Shown: piece after piece, positions 1 to 8,127 of the stretch
Numbering within the stretch: the stretch's first letter is position 1
Layout: the number at the start of each line of letters is the position of its first letter
NCBI RefSeq assembly: GCF_029210495.1
Contig: NZ_JARGDK010000001.1
Location: forward strand, 1-64,000
DNA from: Pseudothioclava nitratireducens
GTDB taxonomy: Bacteria; Pseudomonadota; Alphaproteobacteria; Rhodobacterales; Rhodobacteraceae
DNA: 64,000 nt
Direction of reading: 5' to 3'
Notes under the pieces: generated by a model
The model's input: only the letters and a program-made list of their open reading frames with translations
The model's database searches: none
What the model was told of the DNA's origin: nothing
Translations under genes and position numbers: made by a program

Positions 1-319
1 CTCAGCATAACCACGAAAGCCGCCTGATCATGACCTCAGGCCATCTGGGAAATTACACCACCTTGACGGACGCTACCATAAGGAACCCGGGTCGGAGGAG
101 AGGTTAAGTCGATTTCTCCGGACGACGTCAACCGGGCCAGAGCGCCGGAAAACGGGTCAGAAAACCCCTTTGCCGAATATCCACCAAGGCATTGAAACAA
201 AAAGAAACCACCGAAGGCAGAACCCTCGATGGTCACTTTATGCTTTCCGGAATGGACAAAAACCTACCGGAATGGACATTTTATGCGGCGCACATCAATC
301 ACATCGGCGCAGCTCTGTC
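1..319. other. Gene-free segment, possible mobile-element remnant
   Basis: No convincing gene is seen. The only structure I find is a pair of direct repeats CCGGAATGGACA at 247-258 and 268-279, each close to a TTTATGC motif. Spaced repeats of this kind occur at insertion-sequence ends, but no transposase fragment can be read beside them, so this is only a suggestion. Confidence 0.25.
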
Positions 320-2584
320 TCAGCCGCATTTCGAATGGCCGCAATCGGCGCAGGTCATGCAACCTTCGACCTTACGCATCGCGTAGGAGCCACAAGACGG
401 GCAGGCCGCGCCGCGCGGGGCTTCGCCGACGACCATGGCTTCAGCCTTGGGATCGGATTTGAGGCCCATCCCCTCACCCTCGATAAAGCCGATCGAGATC
501 ATGTGGCGCTCGATGACGCCGCCAATCGCCGCGAGGATCGACGGGATATACTGCCCCTGCATCCAAGCGCCGCCGCGCGGGTCGAACACGGCCTTCAGCT
601 CTTCGACGACGAAACTCACATCGCCCCCACGCCGGAACACCGCCGAGATCATCCGCGTGAGCGCCACCGTCCAGGCGAAATGCTCCATGTTCTTGGAGTT
701 GATGAAGACCTCGAACGGGCGGCGATGACCGCCTTGGACGATATCGTTGACGGTTATGTAGATGGCGTGCTCCGACCCCGGCCATTTGATCTTGTAGGTC
801 GAGCCCTCAAGCTCATTCGGGCGGTCGAGCGGCTCCGTCAGGTAGACGACATCCGCGCCCTGATCGGCCTCGGGGGCCTTCTCGCTATCGGAGGCCACCG
901 AGAGGACCGAGCCCGTGACATCGTTCGGACGGTAGGTGGTGCAGCCTTTGCAGCCAGTCTCGAACGCCTCCATGTAGACGTCCTTGAAGGCGTCGAAAGA
1001 AATATCCACCGGGCAGTTGATCGTCTTGGAAATGCTCGAGTCGATCCATTTCTGCGCCGCCGCCTGCATACGGACGTGATCCATCGGCGCAAGCGTCTGG
1101 GCGTTGACGAAATAGTCGGGCAGCGCCTTGTCGCCGAACTTGTCGCGCCACATCTGCACCGCGTAATCGACGACCTCTTCCTCGGTGCGCGAGCCGTCTT
1201 TCTGCAACACCTTGCGGGTGTAAGCATAGGCGAAGACCGGCTCGATCCCCGAGCTGACATTGCCCGCATAAAGCGAGATCGTCCCGGTCGGCGCGATCGA
1301 GGTCAGCAGCGCGTTGCGGATGCCATGGGTGCGGATCGCGTCGCGCACGTCATCATCCATCTGCATCATATTGCCCGACGCCAGATATTTCTCGGCGTCG
1401 AACAGCGGGAAGGCGCCCTTCTCCTTCGCAAGATCGACCGAGGCCAGATAGGAGGCCCGCGCGATCAGCTTCATCCATGCCTCGGTCTGCGCCGCCGCCT
1501 CTTCCGAACCATAACGCAGACCCAGCATCAACAGCGCATCGGCCAGCCCGGTCACACCCAGCCCGATGCGGCGCTTGTTCTGCGCCTCTTCGCGTTGTTG
1601 AGGCAGCGGGAAGCGCGAGGCATCCACCACATTGTCCATCATCCGGATCGCCGTGCGCACAAGCTCATCAAGCGCCGCCGGGTCCAGTTCGGCATTGGCC
1701 TCGAACGGGTTGGTGACCAGCCGCGCAAGGTTCACCGAGCCCAGAAGGCAGGCCCCATAGGGCGGCAGCGGCTGCTCGCCGCAGGGGTTGGTGGCCGAAA
1801 TGCTCTCACAATAGCCGAGGTTGTTCATCTTGTTGATGCGGTCGATGAAGATCACGCCCGGCTCGGCGAAATCATAGGTCGCACGCATGATCTTGTTCCA
1901 CAGATCGCGCGCCTCGATGGTGTGATAGACACGCCCGTCGAACTTGAGATCCCACGATCCGCCAGCCTTGACGGCCTCCATGAAGTCGTCGGTCACCAGC
2001 ACCGAGAGGTTGAACATGCGCAGCCGCGCGGAGTCCTGCTTGGCGGTGATGAACTGCTCGATATCGGGGTGGTCGCAGCGCATCGTCGCCATCATCGCGC
2101 CGCGGCGCGAGCCTGCCGACATGATCGTGCGGCACATCGCATCCCAGACATCCATGAACGAGAGCGGCCCCGACGCATCCGCCGCGACACCCTTCACCTC
2201 GGCCCCGCGCGGGCGGATCGTCGAGAAATCATAGCCGATGCCGCCGCCTTGCTGCATCGTCAGCGCGGCTTCCTTGAGCATGTCGAAGATGCCCGACATC
2301 GAATCGGGGATCGTGCCCATGACGAAGCAGTTGAACAGCGTCACCGCCCGCCCCGTGCCCGCGCCCGCCGTGATCCGACCCGCCGGCAGATATTTGAAAT
2401 CTTCGAGCGCCGCGTAGAATTTCTCTTCCCACAGAGCGGGTTCCGCCTCGACCTCGGCCAGCGCGCGGGCGATCCGGCGCCAGCTATCCTCGACCGAAAG
2501 GTCGATCGGCGTCCCATCGGCCTCTTTGAGACGATATTTCATGTCCCAGATCTGTTCGGCGATGGGGGCGGCAAAACGGGTCAT
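320..2584 (-). CDS. nrdJ: Adenosylcobalamin-dependent (class II) ribonucleotide reductase
   Basis: Reduces ribonucleotides to deoxyribonucleotides using a radical made from adenosylcobalamin, so it works with or without oxygen. The 754-residue product has the reductase core: the FNCF cysteine near residue 86, the GGGIGYDFS segment near 113-121, and the catalytic N-P-C-G-E motif at 266-270 followed by the partner-cysteine segment GACLLGSVNL. The C-terminus ends in a cysteine-rich tail (CPSCG, CMTCADCG), which in the family shuttles electrons to the active site. The open frame extends upstream to 2935, but the ATG at 2584 begins the family-like N-terminus. An oxygen-independent reductase suits an organism that also denitrifies. 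Divergent from the DUF1489 gene. Confidence 0.95.
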   Translation of the reverse strand: MTRFAAPIAEQIWDMKYRLKEADGTPIDLSVEDSWRRIARALAEVEAEPALWEEKFYAALEDFKYLPAGRITAGAGTGRAVTLFNCFVMGTIPDSMSGIFDMLKEAALTMQQGGGIGYDFSTIRPRGAEVKGVAADASGPLSFMDVWDAMCRTIMSAGSRRGAMMATMRCDHPDIEQFITAKQDSARLRMFNLSVLVTDDFMEAVKAGGSWDLKFDGRVYHTIEARDLWNKIMRATYDFAEPGVIFIDRINKMNNLGYCESISATNPCGEQPLPPYGACLLGSVNLARLVTNPFEANAELDPAALDELVRTAIRMMDNVVDASRFPLPQQREEAQNKRRIGLGVTGLADALLMLGLRYGSEEAAAQTEAWMKLIARASYLASVDLAKEKGAFPLFDAEKYLASGNMMQMDDDVRDAIRTHGIRNALLTSIAPTGTISLYAGNVSSGIEPVFAYAYTRKVLQKDGSRTEEEVVDYAVQMWRDKFGDKALPDYFVNAQTLAPMDHVRMQAAAQKWIDSSISKTINCPVDISFDAFKDVYMEAFETGCKGCTTYRPNDVTGSVLSVASDSEKAPEADQGADVVYLTEPLDRPNELEGSTYKIKWPGSEHAIYITVNDIVQGGHRRPFEVFINSKNMEHFAWTVALTRMISAVFRRGGDVSFVVEELKAVFDPRGGAWMQGQYIPSILAAIGGVIERHMISIGFIEGEGMGLKSDPKAEAMVVGEAPRGAACPSCGSYAMRKVEGCMTCADCGHSKCG

Positions 2585-2648
2585 CCGGTCGTCCTCTGAG
2601 GCTGTGGTCGGGTCTGGAAAAGGGGGCACACGATACGCCGGGGTAAAG

Positions 2649-2675
2649 AAACCGTCAACGCACCGCGGACGGTTT
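2649..2675 (-). promoter_or_regulatory. Hairpin in the nrdJ leader
   Basis: Eight-base arms AAACCGTC (2649-2656) and GACGGTTT (2668-2675) can pair. Read toward nrdJ, the hairpin is followed by a short T-rich run, as in an attenuator. No cobalamin-riboswitch B12 box is recognisable in the 156-base leader, so control by B12 is not supported. Confidence 0.3.
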
Positions 2676-2697
2676 TCCACATTGGTTGAAGCCCGGC

Positions 2698-2711
2698 TAT
2701 ACCCCAGTATA
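2698..2711. promoter_or_regulatory. Palindrome between nrdJ and the DUF1489 gene
   Basis: TATAC-CCCA-GTATA is a perfect inverted repeat between two divergent genes. It could be an operator (for example for an NrdR-type repressor) or simply overlap a promoter -10 element. It does not closely match the NrdR consensus I know. Confidence 0.25.
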
Positions 2712-2740
2712 AGGTAGGTAGATAGGCGGGAACCTACGAC

Positions 2741-3163
2741 ATGTCCGAAAAACTGAACATGATCAAACTCTGCGTCGGCGCCGAGAAGGTCGAGGACCTG
2801 ATCCTCTGGCAGGCAGCACGCTACGGCGACGGGCCGGCCTGCCACGTCACTCGCATGTGGCCCAAGCGCAGCGCCGAAATTCTGGGCGGCGGCAGCCTCT
2901 ATTGGGTCTTCAAGGGGCTGGTGCTCGCACGGCAAGAAATCACCGGCTTCGAAGAGCGGCTTGGGGCGGATGGCATCCAGCGCTGCGCGATCATTCTCGA
3001 CCGCGAGGTGGTCCGCACCGAGGCCCTGCCCCGCCGCCCGTTTCAGGGCTGGCGCTATTTCAAACCCGAGGACGCACCGCGCGACCTGCCCCGGACGCGC
3101 AGCCGCGAGGAAAGCCTGCCGCGCGACCTGCTCAGCGCGCTTTCCGAACTTGGCTTGCGGTAG
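2741..3163 (+). CDS. DUF1489 family protein
   Basis: A 140-residue soluble protein with no signal peptide or membrane segment. The sequence, including the N-terminal LNMIKLCVGAEKVEDL and the WPKRSAEILGGGSLYWV segment, is typical of the DUF1489 family, which is largely restricted to Alphaproteobacteria and has no known function. It stands alone, divergent from nrdJ, and is followed by a GC-rich hairpin and a REP-like palindrome that separate it from the convergent sseB-like gene. The family assignment is firm; no role can be inferred. Confidence 0.85.
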   Translation: MSEKLNMIKLCVGAEKVEDLILWQAARYGDGPACHVTRMWPKRSAEILGGGSLYWVFKGLVLARQEITGFEERLGADGIQRCAIILDREVVRTEALPRRPFQGWRYFKPEDAPRDLPRTRSREESLPRDLLSALSELGLR

Positions 3164-3300
3164 CGGGGGGCGCTGCCCCCTCTTTGCCTGACGGCAAATT
3201 CACCCCCGGGATATTTCATGCGATTGGAGGCGGAAGCGTTTCGTCCTTCCAATCGCGTCAAATATCCTCGGGGGTCCGGGGGCAGACAGCCCCCGGCTTC
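3164..3300. repeat. REP-like palindromic element
   Basis: Three inverted repeats sit between two convergent genes. The first is GGGGGGC-GCT-GCCCCC at about 3165-3180. The second is a long imperfect palindrome with arms at 3201-3230 and 3245-3276 that share the core GATATTT...GCGATTGGA. The third is CCGGGGGC-AGACA-GCCCCCGG at about 3277-3297. CCCCCGAGGATATTT-type sequences are, from memory, a common intergenic repeat in Rhodobacteraceae. The element probably also terminates transcription from both sides. Confidence 0.6.
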
Positions 3301-3304
3301 GGCC

Positions 3305-4102
3305 TTATCGCAGGATCGGCGGCTTGGTCGGGTCCATGCCGGGCATGGTGGGCTTGAGCTCCTGGACCTCTTCGATCTCGGGTTCGGGCAGGTGCAGGAC
3401 CAGCGCTTTTTCGAGAAGCACCTCGGCGGCGGCACTATCGGCCTCGAGGAAGGTCACATCCAACTCGCCCGCGTCAAGCCCAGAGAAAGCGAGCGCTTCG
3501 CTCATCGCCTTGGCAATCCCGGGGCGGGCAGGCTCGGGCGCGCCGAGGAAGGCAAGGACGTGGCCGCGATGGCCGTCCTCATAGGTCACACCGCCCAGAA
3601 GCGCGTGGGTCGCAAGACCTGCAAGCTGGGCGAACTTGGCCTCGAATGCGGGCAACAGCAGGCCGAGGATTGCGGGCGGAAGTGGCGGGGCCTCGAAGCT
3701 GGCGGGACGCGCATCGGTGCGCGCGGGGGTGTGGGTCAGCGTCTCGGTGAGCCAGTCCAGCGCCTCGGGCGGCAAGAGCATGGCCGACTCCGCCACGCCG
3801 AGATTGATGCCAAGACCGATCCCCTCGCCCATGAGGTGCTGGGCGATCACGCGTCCCGGCAATGCGGCATAGGGCGCAGGCTCACCTGTGAACTCGGCCA
3901 GCCGTTCCTCAAGATCGAAGACCAGAACGAAGTCCCCCTCCTCGGTCGAAAAGACCTGCGGGCGGATATCCTCGTTCACCGGCTCCTCCTCGAGCAGCAG
4001 GAACAGCTCGGCATCGGCGAGCCGGTCATAGACCGCCAGCCGCGCAGTCTCGTTTTCGGGGTCAGCCGACATGGCGGCATGGGCACGATCATAGGGCGTC
4101 AT
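3305..4102 (-). CDS. SseB-domain protein
   Basis: The 265-residue product has the N-terminal SseB-like domain: an acidic start, then the ...RLADAELFLLLEEEP and VFDLEERLAEFTGEPAPYAAL segments typical of the family. The C-terminal half is Leu/Ala/Glu-rich and could be a second SseB-type domain. No signal peptide is seen. The biochemical role in alphaproteobacteria is unknown; in enteric bacteria the name comes from an unrelated secretion context, so no secretion role should be assumed. The ATG at 4102 was chosen because it overlaps the stop of the upstream uracil-DNA glycosylase gene (ATGA), making a two-gene operon. Confidence 0.8.
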   Translation of the reverse strand: MTPYDRAHAAMSADPENETARLAVYDRLADAELFLLLEEEPVNEDIRPQVFSTEEGDFVLVFDLEERLAEFTGEPAPYAALPGRVIAQHLMGEGIGLGINLGVAESAMLLPPEALDWLTETLTHTPARTDARPASFEAPPLPPAILGLLLPAFEAKFAQLAGLATHALLGGVTYEDGHRGHVLAFLGAPEPARPGIAKAMSEALAFSGLDAGELDVTFLEADSAAAEVLLEKALVLHLPEPEIEEVQELKPTMPGMDPTKPPILR

Positions 4103-4680
4103 AGAACCTCCTTCACCCGCGCGCGCAGGACCGGCAGCAGGTCGGCCTCGAACCACGGGTTGCGTTTGAGCCATCCCGTATTGCGCCAGGACGGATGGGG
4201 CAAGGGAAAGACGCCCGGCGCGTGCATTTGCCACTCGCGCACCGTGTCGGTGACGCTGCGCGCGCCCAGATGCCAGCGCTGCGCGGCACCGCCGACAAGA
4301 AGCGTGAGATCGACAGGCCCGAGGTGATCGAGCACCCGTTGCCGCCAGGTCTGCGCGCAGATTGCGGGCGGCGGCAGGTCGGAGCCCTTCGCGTCGTAGC
4401 CCGGAAAGCAAAACGCCATTGGCAGGATCGCGATCCGGTCCCGGTCGTAGAAGGTTTCGGCGTCAACCCCCATCCAGTCGCGCAGCCGGTCCCCCGACGG
4501 GTCGGTGAAGGGGCGCCCGGAGGCATGGACCCGCGCGCCCGGTGCTTGTCCTACGATCAGCAGCCGCGCACCGGGCCGCACCCAGACCACCGGGCGGGGC
4601 GCATGGGCCGTGGCCGTGGCGGCAAAGCGTTCAGCGCAAAGGCGACAGGCGCTAATATCTTCGAAAAGCGCCGCAGTCAT
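4099..4680 (-). CDS. Uracil-DNA glycosylase family protein
   Basis: Likely removes uracil from DNA or belongs to a closely related base-excision family. The 193-residue product has the glycosylase loop LLIVGQAPGARVHASGRPF, the DPSGDRLRDWMG segment, and the LPHPSW motif near the C-terminus that carries the conserved His. An N-terminal CRLC pair at about 12-15 is reminiscent of iron-sulfur-containing family 4/5 enzymes, but the complete four-cysteine set is not clear. The reading frame runs upstream to 4830; the ATG at 4680 gives the normal family start. Overlaps the following sseB-like gene by four bases. Confidence 0.85.
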   Translation of the reverse strand: MTAALFEDISACRLCAERFAATATAHAPRPVVWVRPGARLLIVGQAPGARVHASGRPFTDPSGDRLRDWMGVDAETFYDRDRIAILPMAFCFPGYDAKGSDLPPPAICAQTWRQRVLDHLGPVDLTLLVGGAAQRWHLGARSVTDTVREWQMHAPGVFPLPHPSWRNTGWLKRNPWFEADLLPVLRARVKEVL

Positions 4681-4844
4681 AGCGGCTCGCCGTTTCGTGT
4701 AGCGAAACAACGCCATGGGGATTGTGTCGATTGGAGCATGCGGGACATAATATTGCCCTATTGACCACGTAGACCATGCCTTAAACAAATAGCGCCATAT
4801 TCGCAAAGGCGCCCGAGGCAACGGCAGCACAGGCCACGACAGCG

Positions 4845-5498
4845 ATGCTCGAATTCGAGAATGTCAGCAAGTCCTTCTGGACCGGCAAGCAGCGCAAGGT
4901 GATCCTTGACCGCGCCTCATTCCGCGTGGAACTGGGCAATAGCCTCGGCATTCTCGCCCCGAACGGCACCGGCAAAACGACGATCATCAACATGATGGCC
5001 GGGCTGGAGAAACCCGACGAGGGCGAGATCCGCAAGACCTGCCGGGTGTCCTTCCCGCTTGGCTTCATGGGGGGCGTGGTCAACAAGCACACCGCCCGCG
5101 AAAACGCGCGCTTTATCGCGCGGCTTTATGGGCTCGACCCCGATTATGTCGAGGCGTTCTGCCGCTGGCTCTGCGGGATCGAGGAATATTTCGACATGCC
5201 CGTCGGCACTTACAGCCAGGGCATGCGCGCGCGCTTCACCTTTTCCTTGATGCTGGCGCTTGAATTCGACATCTACCTCATCGACGAGGGGATGCCCTCG
5301 ACAACGGATGTAGAGTTCAACCGCAAGGCCGGCTCCATCCTGCGCGAGCGCCTGCAAAGCGCGACCGTGATCGTTGTCTCGCATCAGGCCGAGACGCTGG
5401 AGAAATTCTGCCGCTCGGCGGCTGTGCTGCGCGATGGTCAGCTTTACATGTTCGATACCCTGGAAGAAGCGAAGCGGATGTATGATTACCATGCCTAA
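4845..5498 (+). CDS. kpsT: Capsule polysaccharide ABC exporter, ATP-binding subunit (KpsT/CtrD type)
   Basis: ATPase of the ABC-2 transporter that moves lipid-linked capsular polysaccharide across the inner membrane. The 217-residue protein carries the Walker A segment GILAPNGTGKTT near residue 36, the ABC signature region as YSQGMRARF, and a Walker B segment FDIYLIDEGMPS in which Glu-Gly replaces the usual Glu-Pro, as seen in KpsT proteins. It overlaps the start of kpsE, so the two are translationally coupled. The KpsM permease gene is not in the window, which shows that the capsule genes here are only part of the system. Confidence 0.9.
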   Translation: MLEFENVSKSFWTGKQRKVILDRASFRVELGNSLGILAPNGTGKTTIINMMAGLEKPDEGEIRKTCRVSFPLGFMGGVVNKHTARENARFIARLYGLDPDYVEAFCRWLCGIEEYFDMPVGTYSQGMRARFTFSLMLALEFDIYLIDEGMPSTTDVEFNRKAGSILRERLQSATVIVVSHQAETLEKFCRSAAVLRDGQLYMFDTLEEAKRMYDYHA

Positions 5499-7182
5499 GG
5501 CCACGAAATACCGCATCCGCCGCAACAGCCCGGTCCTGTCCGGCCCCTCCAACGCCGCCCGCACGGTGGAGGCAGAGGCCGGGGCAGCGCCCGAAGCCAA
5601 TGACGGCACGCAGTATTTCGAGCGTCACGACGATGGGTTCGGGGATCAGACCTTTCCGACCGCCGCCGCAGCACAGGACGACGGGTCGGTTCTTGGCCCC
5701 GGCGACAAGACGACCGAAGAACAGATCGCCGAGATTCGCGCCGAGGGGCTGACCGGTCGCCAGCTGCGGCTCGCGCGGCGGATGGCACAGAAATACGGGC
5801 TAGAGGTGACCTCGGATTTCGAGGCTGTCGTGATGCTGCGCCGAAAGGGGATCGACCCGTTCGACCGCTCGAACATCCTGTCGATGGTCAAGGATGGTGG
5901 CGCGAGTGACGATGCGCAGACCTCCAAGGCACTGGCCCGGATCGACGGGCCCGGCGCCGATGCGCGCGTCCAGCTTCCGCAGACGATCAAACCCGGACAG
6001 GTGCCCTCGACCGATGTCATGGGCGAGGATCACCGCGCCCGCGAGATCATCCGCATTCAGCGCGACATCGCCCGGCGCCGGCGCCGCAAGCTGGCACTGC
6101 TTTTCGCGCGCTTGTCCTTCTTCGTCTTCCTGCCGACGCTGATTGCGGGCTGGTATTTCTTTGTGATCGCCACGCCGCTTTACGCAACCAAGACGGAATT
6201 CGTCATCCAGAAGGCCGATGGCGCGGGCAGTTCCGGGCTGGGCGGGCTGTTTTCGGGGACGCAGCTTGCGACCTCGCAGGATTCGATCACCGTGCAATCC
6301 TATCTGCAATCGCGTGATGCGATGCTGCGGCTCGATGCCGATCAGGGCTTCAAGGCACATTTCTCCCGCCCCGAGATCGACCCGCTCAAGCGTCTCGCCA
6401 CCGATGCGACCAACGAAGAGGCCTACAAGCTTTACCGCCGCAATGTGAAAATCGGCTACGACCCGTCCGAGGGCATCGTGAAGATGGAAGTGATCGCAGC
6501 CGATCCCGAGACCTCCAAGCAATTCTCGGAATCGCTGATCTCCTATGCCGAGGAGCAGGTCGACAACCTCACCCAACGGCTGCGCGGCGACCAGATGCAG
6601 GGCGCGCTTGAAAGCTATGCCGATGCCGAGCAGAAGGTCTTTATCGCCCAGGCCAAAGTCTTGGAGTTGCAAGAGAAGGTCGGCATTCTCGACCCGATCT
6701 CGGAAACCAATGTCGTGATGGGACAGATCTCGGGATTCGAGACGCAGCTTCAGCAGAAGAAGCTCGAACTGGGGCAATTGCGCGACAACCCGCGCCCGAA
6801 CGCGGCCCGCGTCGCAGGGGTGGAGGGCGACATCGCCCGGCTTGAGCGGCTCATTGGCGAGCTGCGCTCGACGCTCACGCAGAAAGAACTCGGCAGCGGG
6901 GAGTCTCTGGCCTCGGTCACAGGTCAGCTTCGCATCGCCGAGGCAGAGCTTCAGACCCGGCAGATGTTGCTCTCGGGGGCCGCGCAATTGATGGAAACCG
7001 CGCGGATCGAGGCGAACAAACAAGTGCGTTACCTCGAGATGGGCGTGCGTCCGGTGGCTCCGGACGAACCCACCTACCCGCGCGCCTTCGAGAATACGCT
7101 GTTGGCATTCCTGATCTTCTCGGGCATCTATCTGATGCTGTCCCTGACCGCCTCAATCCTGCGCGAGCAGGTCTCGAGCTAA
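5491..7182 (+). CDS. kpsE: Capsule polysaccharide export inner-membrane protein (KpsE/CtrB type)
   Basis: Polysaccharide co-polymerase that links the inner-membrane ABC exporter to the outer-membrane channel. From the ATG at 5491 (an alternative ATG lies at 5482) the product has about 563 residues. It has a long charged cytoplasmic N-terminal region, a first membrane helix around 205-225 (FVFLPTLIAGWYFFVIATP), a large periplasmic region rich in predicted coiled coil, and a second membrane helix at the C-terminus (LLAFLIFSGIYLMLSL). The N-terminal extension of roughly 200 residues before the first helix is much longer than in classical KpsE. Start overlaps the end of kpsT. Confidence 0.88.
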   Translation: MPKATKYRIRRNSPVLSGPSNAARTVEAEAGAAPEANDGTQYFERHDDGFGDQTFPTAAAAQDDGSVLGPGDKTTEEQIAEIRAEGLTGRQLRLARRMAQKYGLEVTSDFEAVVMLRRKGIDPFDRSNILSMVKDGGASDDAQTSKALARIDGPGADARVQLPQTIKPGQVPSTDVMGEDHRAREIIRIQRDIARRRRRKLALLFARLSFFVFLPTLIAGWYFFVIATPLYATKTEFVIQKADGAGSSGLGGLFSGTQLATSQDSITVQSYLQSRDAMLRLDADQGFKAHFSRPEIDPLKRLATDATNEEAYKLYRRNVKIGYDPSEGIVKMEVIAADPETSKQFSESLISYAEEQVDNLTQRLRGDQMQGALESYADAEQKVFIAQAKVLELQEKVGILDPISETNVVMGQISGFETQLQQKKLELGQLRDNPRPNAARVAGVEGDIARLERLIGELRSTLTQKELGSGESLASVTGQLRIAEAELQTRQMLLSGAAQLMETARIEANKQVRYLEMGVRPVAPDEPTYPRAFENTLLAFLIFSGIYLMLSLTASILREQVSS

Positions 7183-7205
7183 GGCCAAAGCTGCTGGAGA
7201 ACCCG

Positions 7206-8039
7206 ATGAAAGACGTGCAAATCGGCGGGCTGACCGTCAGCAATGATCGCCCGCTCACCGTGATCGCGGGGCCGTGCCAGCTCGAAACGCTCGATCATGC
7301 GCTGATGATCGCCGAGACGATGGCGCGGGCCTGTGAGCAGGCCGGGGCACAGTTCATCTTCAAGGCCAGCTACGACAAGGCCAACCGCACCTCGCTCAAG
7401 GGCAAGCGCGGCGTCGGCATCGCGGCGGGGCTCGACATCCTCGCCACGGTGCGCGATCGGATCGGCTGCCCGGTCCTGACTGACGTCCACGACATCGAAC
7501 AGACCCGCCGCGCGGGCGCTGTCGTGGATGTGTTGCAGATCCCGGCGTTCCTCTGCCGTCAGACCGATCTGCTGCTGGCCGCCGGCGAAACCGGCAAGGT
7601 CGTAAACGTCAAGAAGGGTCAGTTCCTTGCGCCGTGGGACATGCCCAACGTCGCGGACAAGGTTGCCTCGACCGGCAATGACAAGATCATGCTGACCGAG
7701 CGCGGCACCTCGTTCGGCTATAACACGCTGGTCGCCGATATGCGCGGCCTGCCCGAGATGATGAAAACCGGCTACCCGGTGATCATGGATGCCACCCACT
7801 CCGTGCAGCAGCCCGGTGGACAGGGTGGCTCGTCGGGCGGGCAGCGCGAATTCGCGCCGGTGATGGCGCGCTGCGCGGTAGCGATCGGCATCGCGGGTGT
7901 GTTCATCGAAACCCATGAGGCGCCCGACACAGCGCCTTCGGACGGGCCGAACATGATCCCGCTGGCGCAGATGCCGAAGCTGATCGAAACGCTGATGCAG
8001 TTCGACCGCCTGGCCAAGGACGATCCGATCCGACTGTAA
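7206..8039 (+). CDS. kdsA: 3-deoxy-8-phosphooctulonate synthase
   Basis: Condenses phosphoenolpyruvate with arabinose 5-phosphate to give Kdo-8-phosphate, a precursor for lipopolysaccharide and for capsule lipid anchors. The 277-residue length is normal. The motif VIAGPCQLE carries the metal-binding Cys, and KKGQFLAPWDM matches the metal-dependent class (Aquifex type) rather than the E. coli metal-independent class, which has Asn in place of this Cys. Placed 23 bases after kpsE, it is probably co-transcribed with the capsule genes. Confidence 0.95.
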   Translation: MKDVQIGGLTVSNDRPLTVIAGPCQLETLDHALMIAETMARACEQAGAQFIFKASYDKANRTSLKGKRGVGIAAGLDILATVRDRIGCPVLTDVHDIEQTRRAGAVVDVLQIPAFLCRQTDLLLAAGETGKVVNVKKGQFLAPWDMPNVADKVASTGNDKIMLTERGTSFGYNTLVADMRGLPEMMKTGYPVIMDATHSVQQPGGQGGSSGGQREFAPVMARCAVAIGIAGVFIETHEAPDTAPSDGPNMIPLAQMPKLIETLMQFDRLAKDDPIRL

Positions 8040-8127
8040 ACCACTGGGCGCTTGCGGCACGGCCCGATTTGCGCAACCCTCTCTCCCATTACGACCGAAT
8101 GAATTTCAACGGGTATTGGAGAGACGG

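Noticed and set aside
170-2599. 809-residue open frame on the plus strand
   Set aside because: It is the antisense shadow of nrdJ; the minus-strand product is a complete recognised reductase, while the plus product is Arg/His-rich with no family.
2585-2740. Cobalamin riboswitch before nrdJ
   Set aside because: No B12 box or typical conserved core could be found in the leader.
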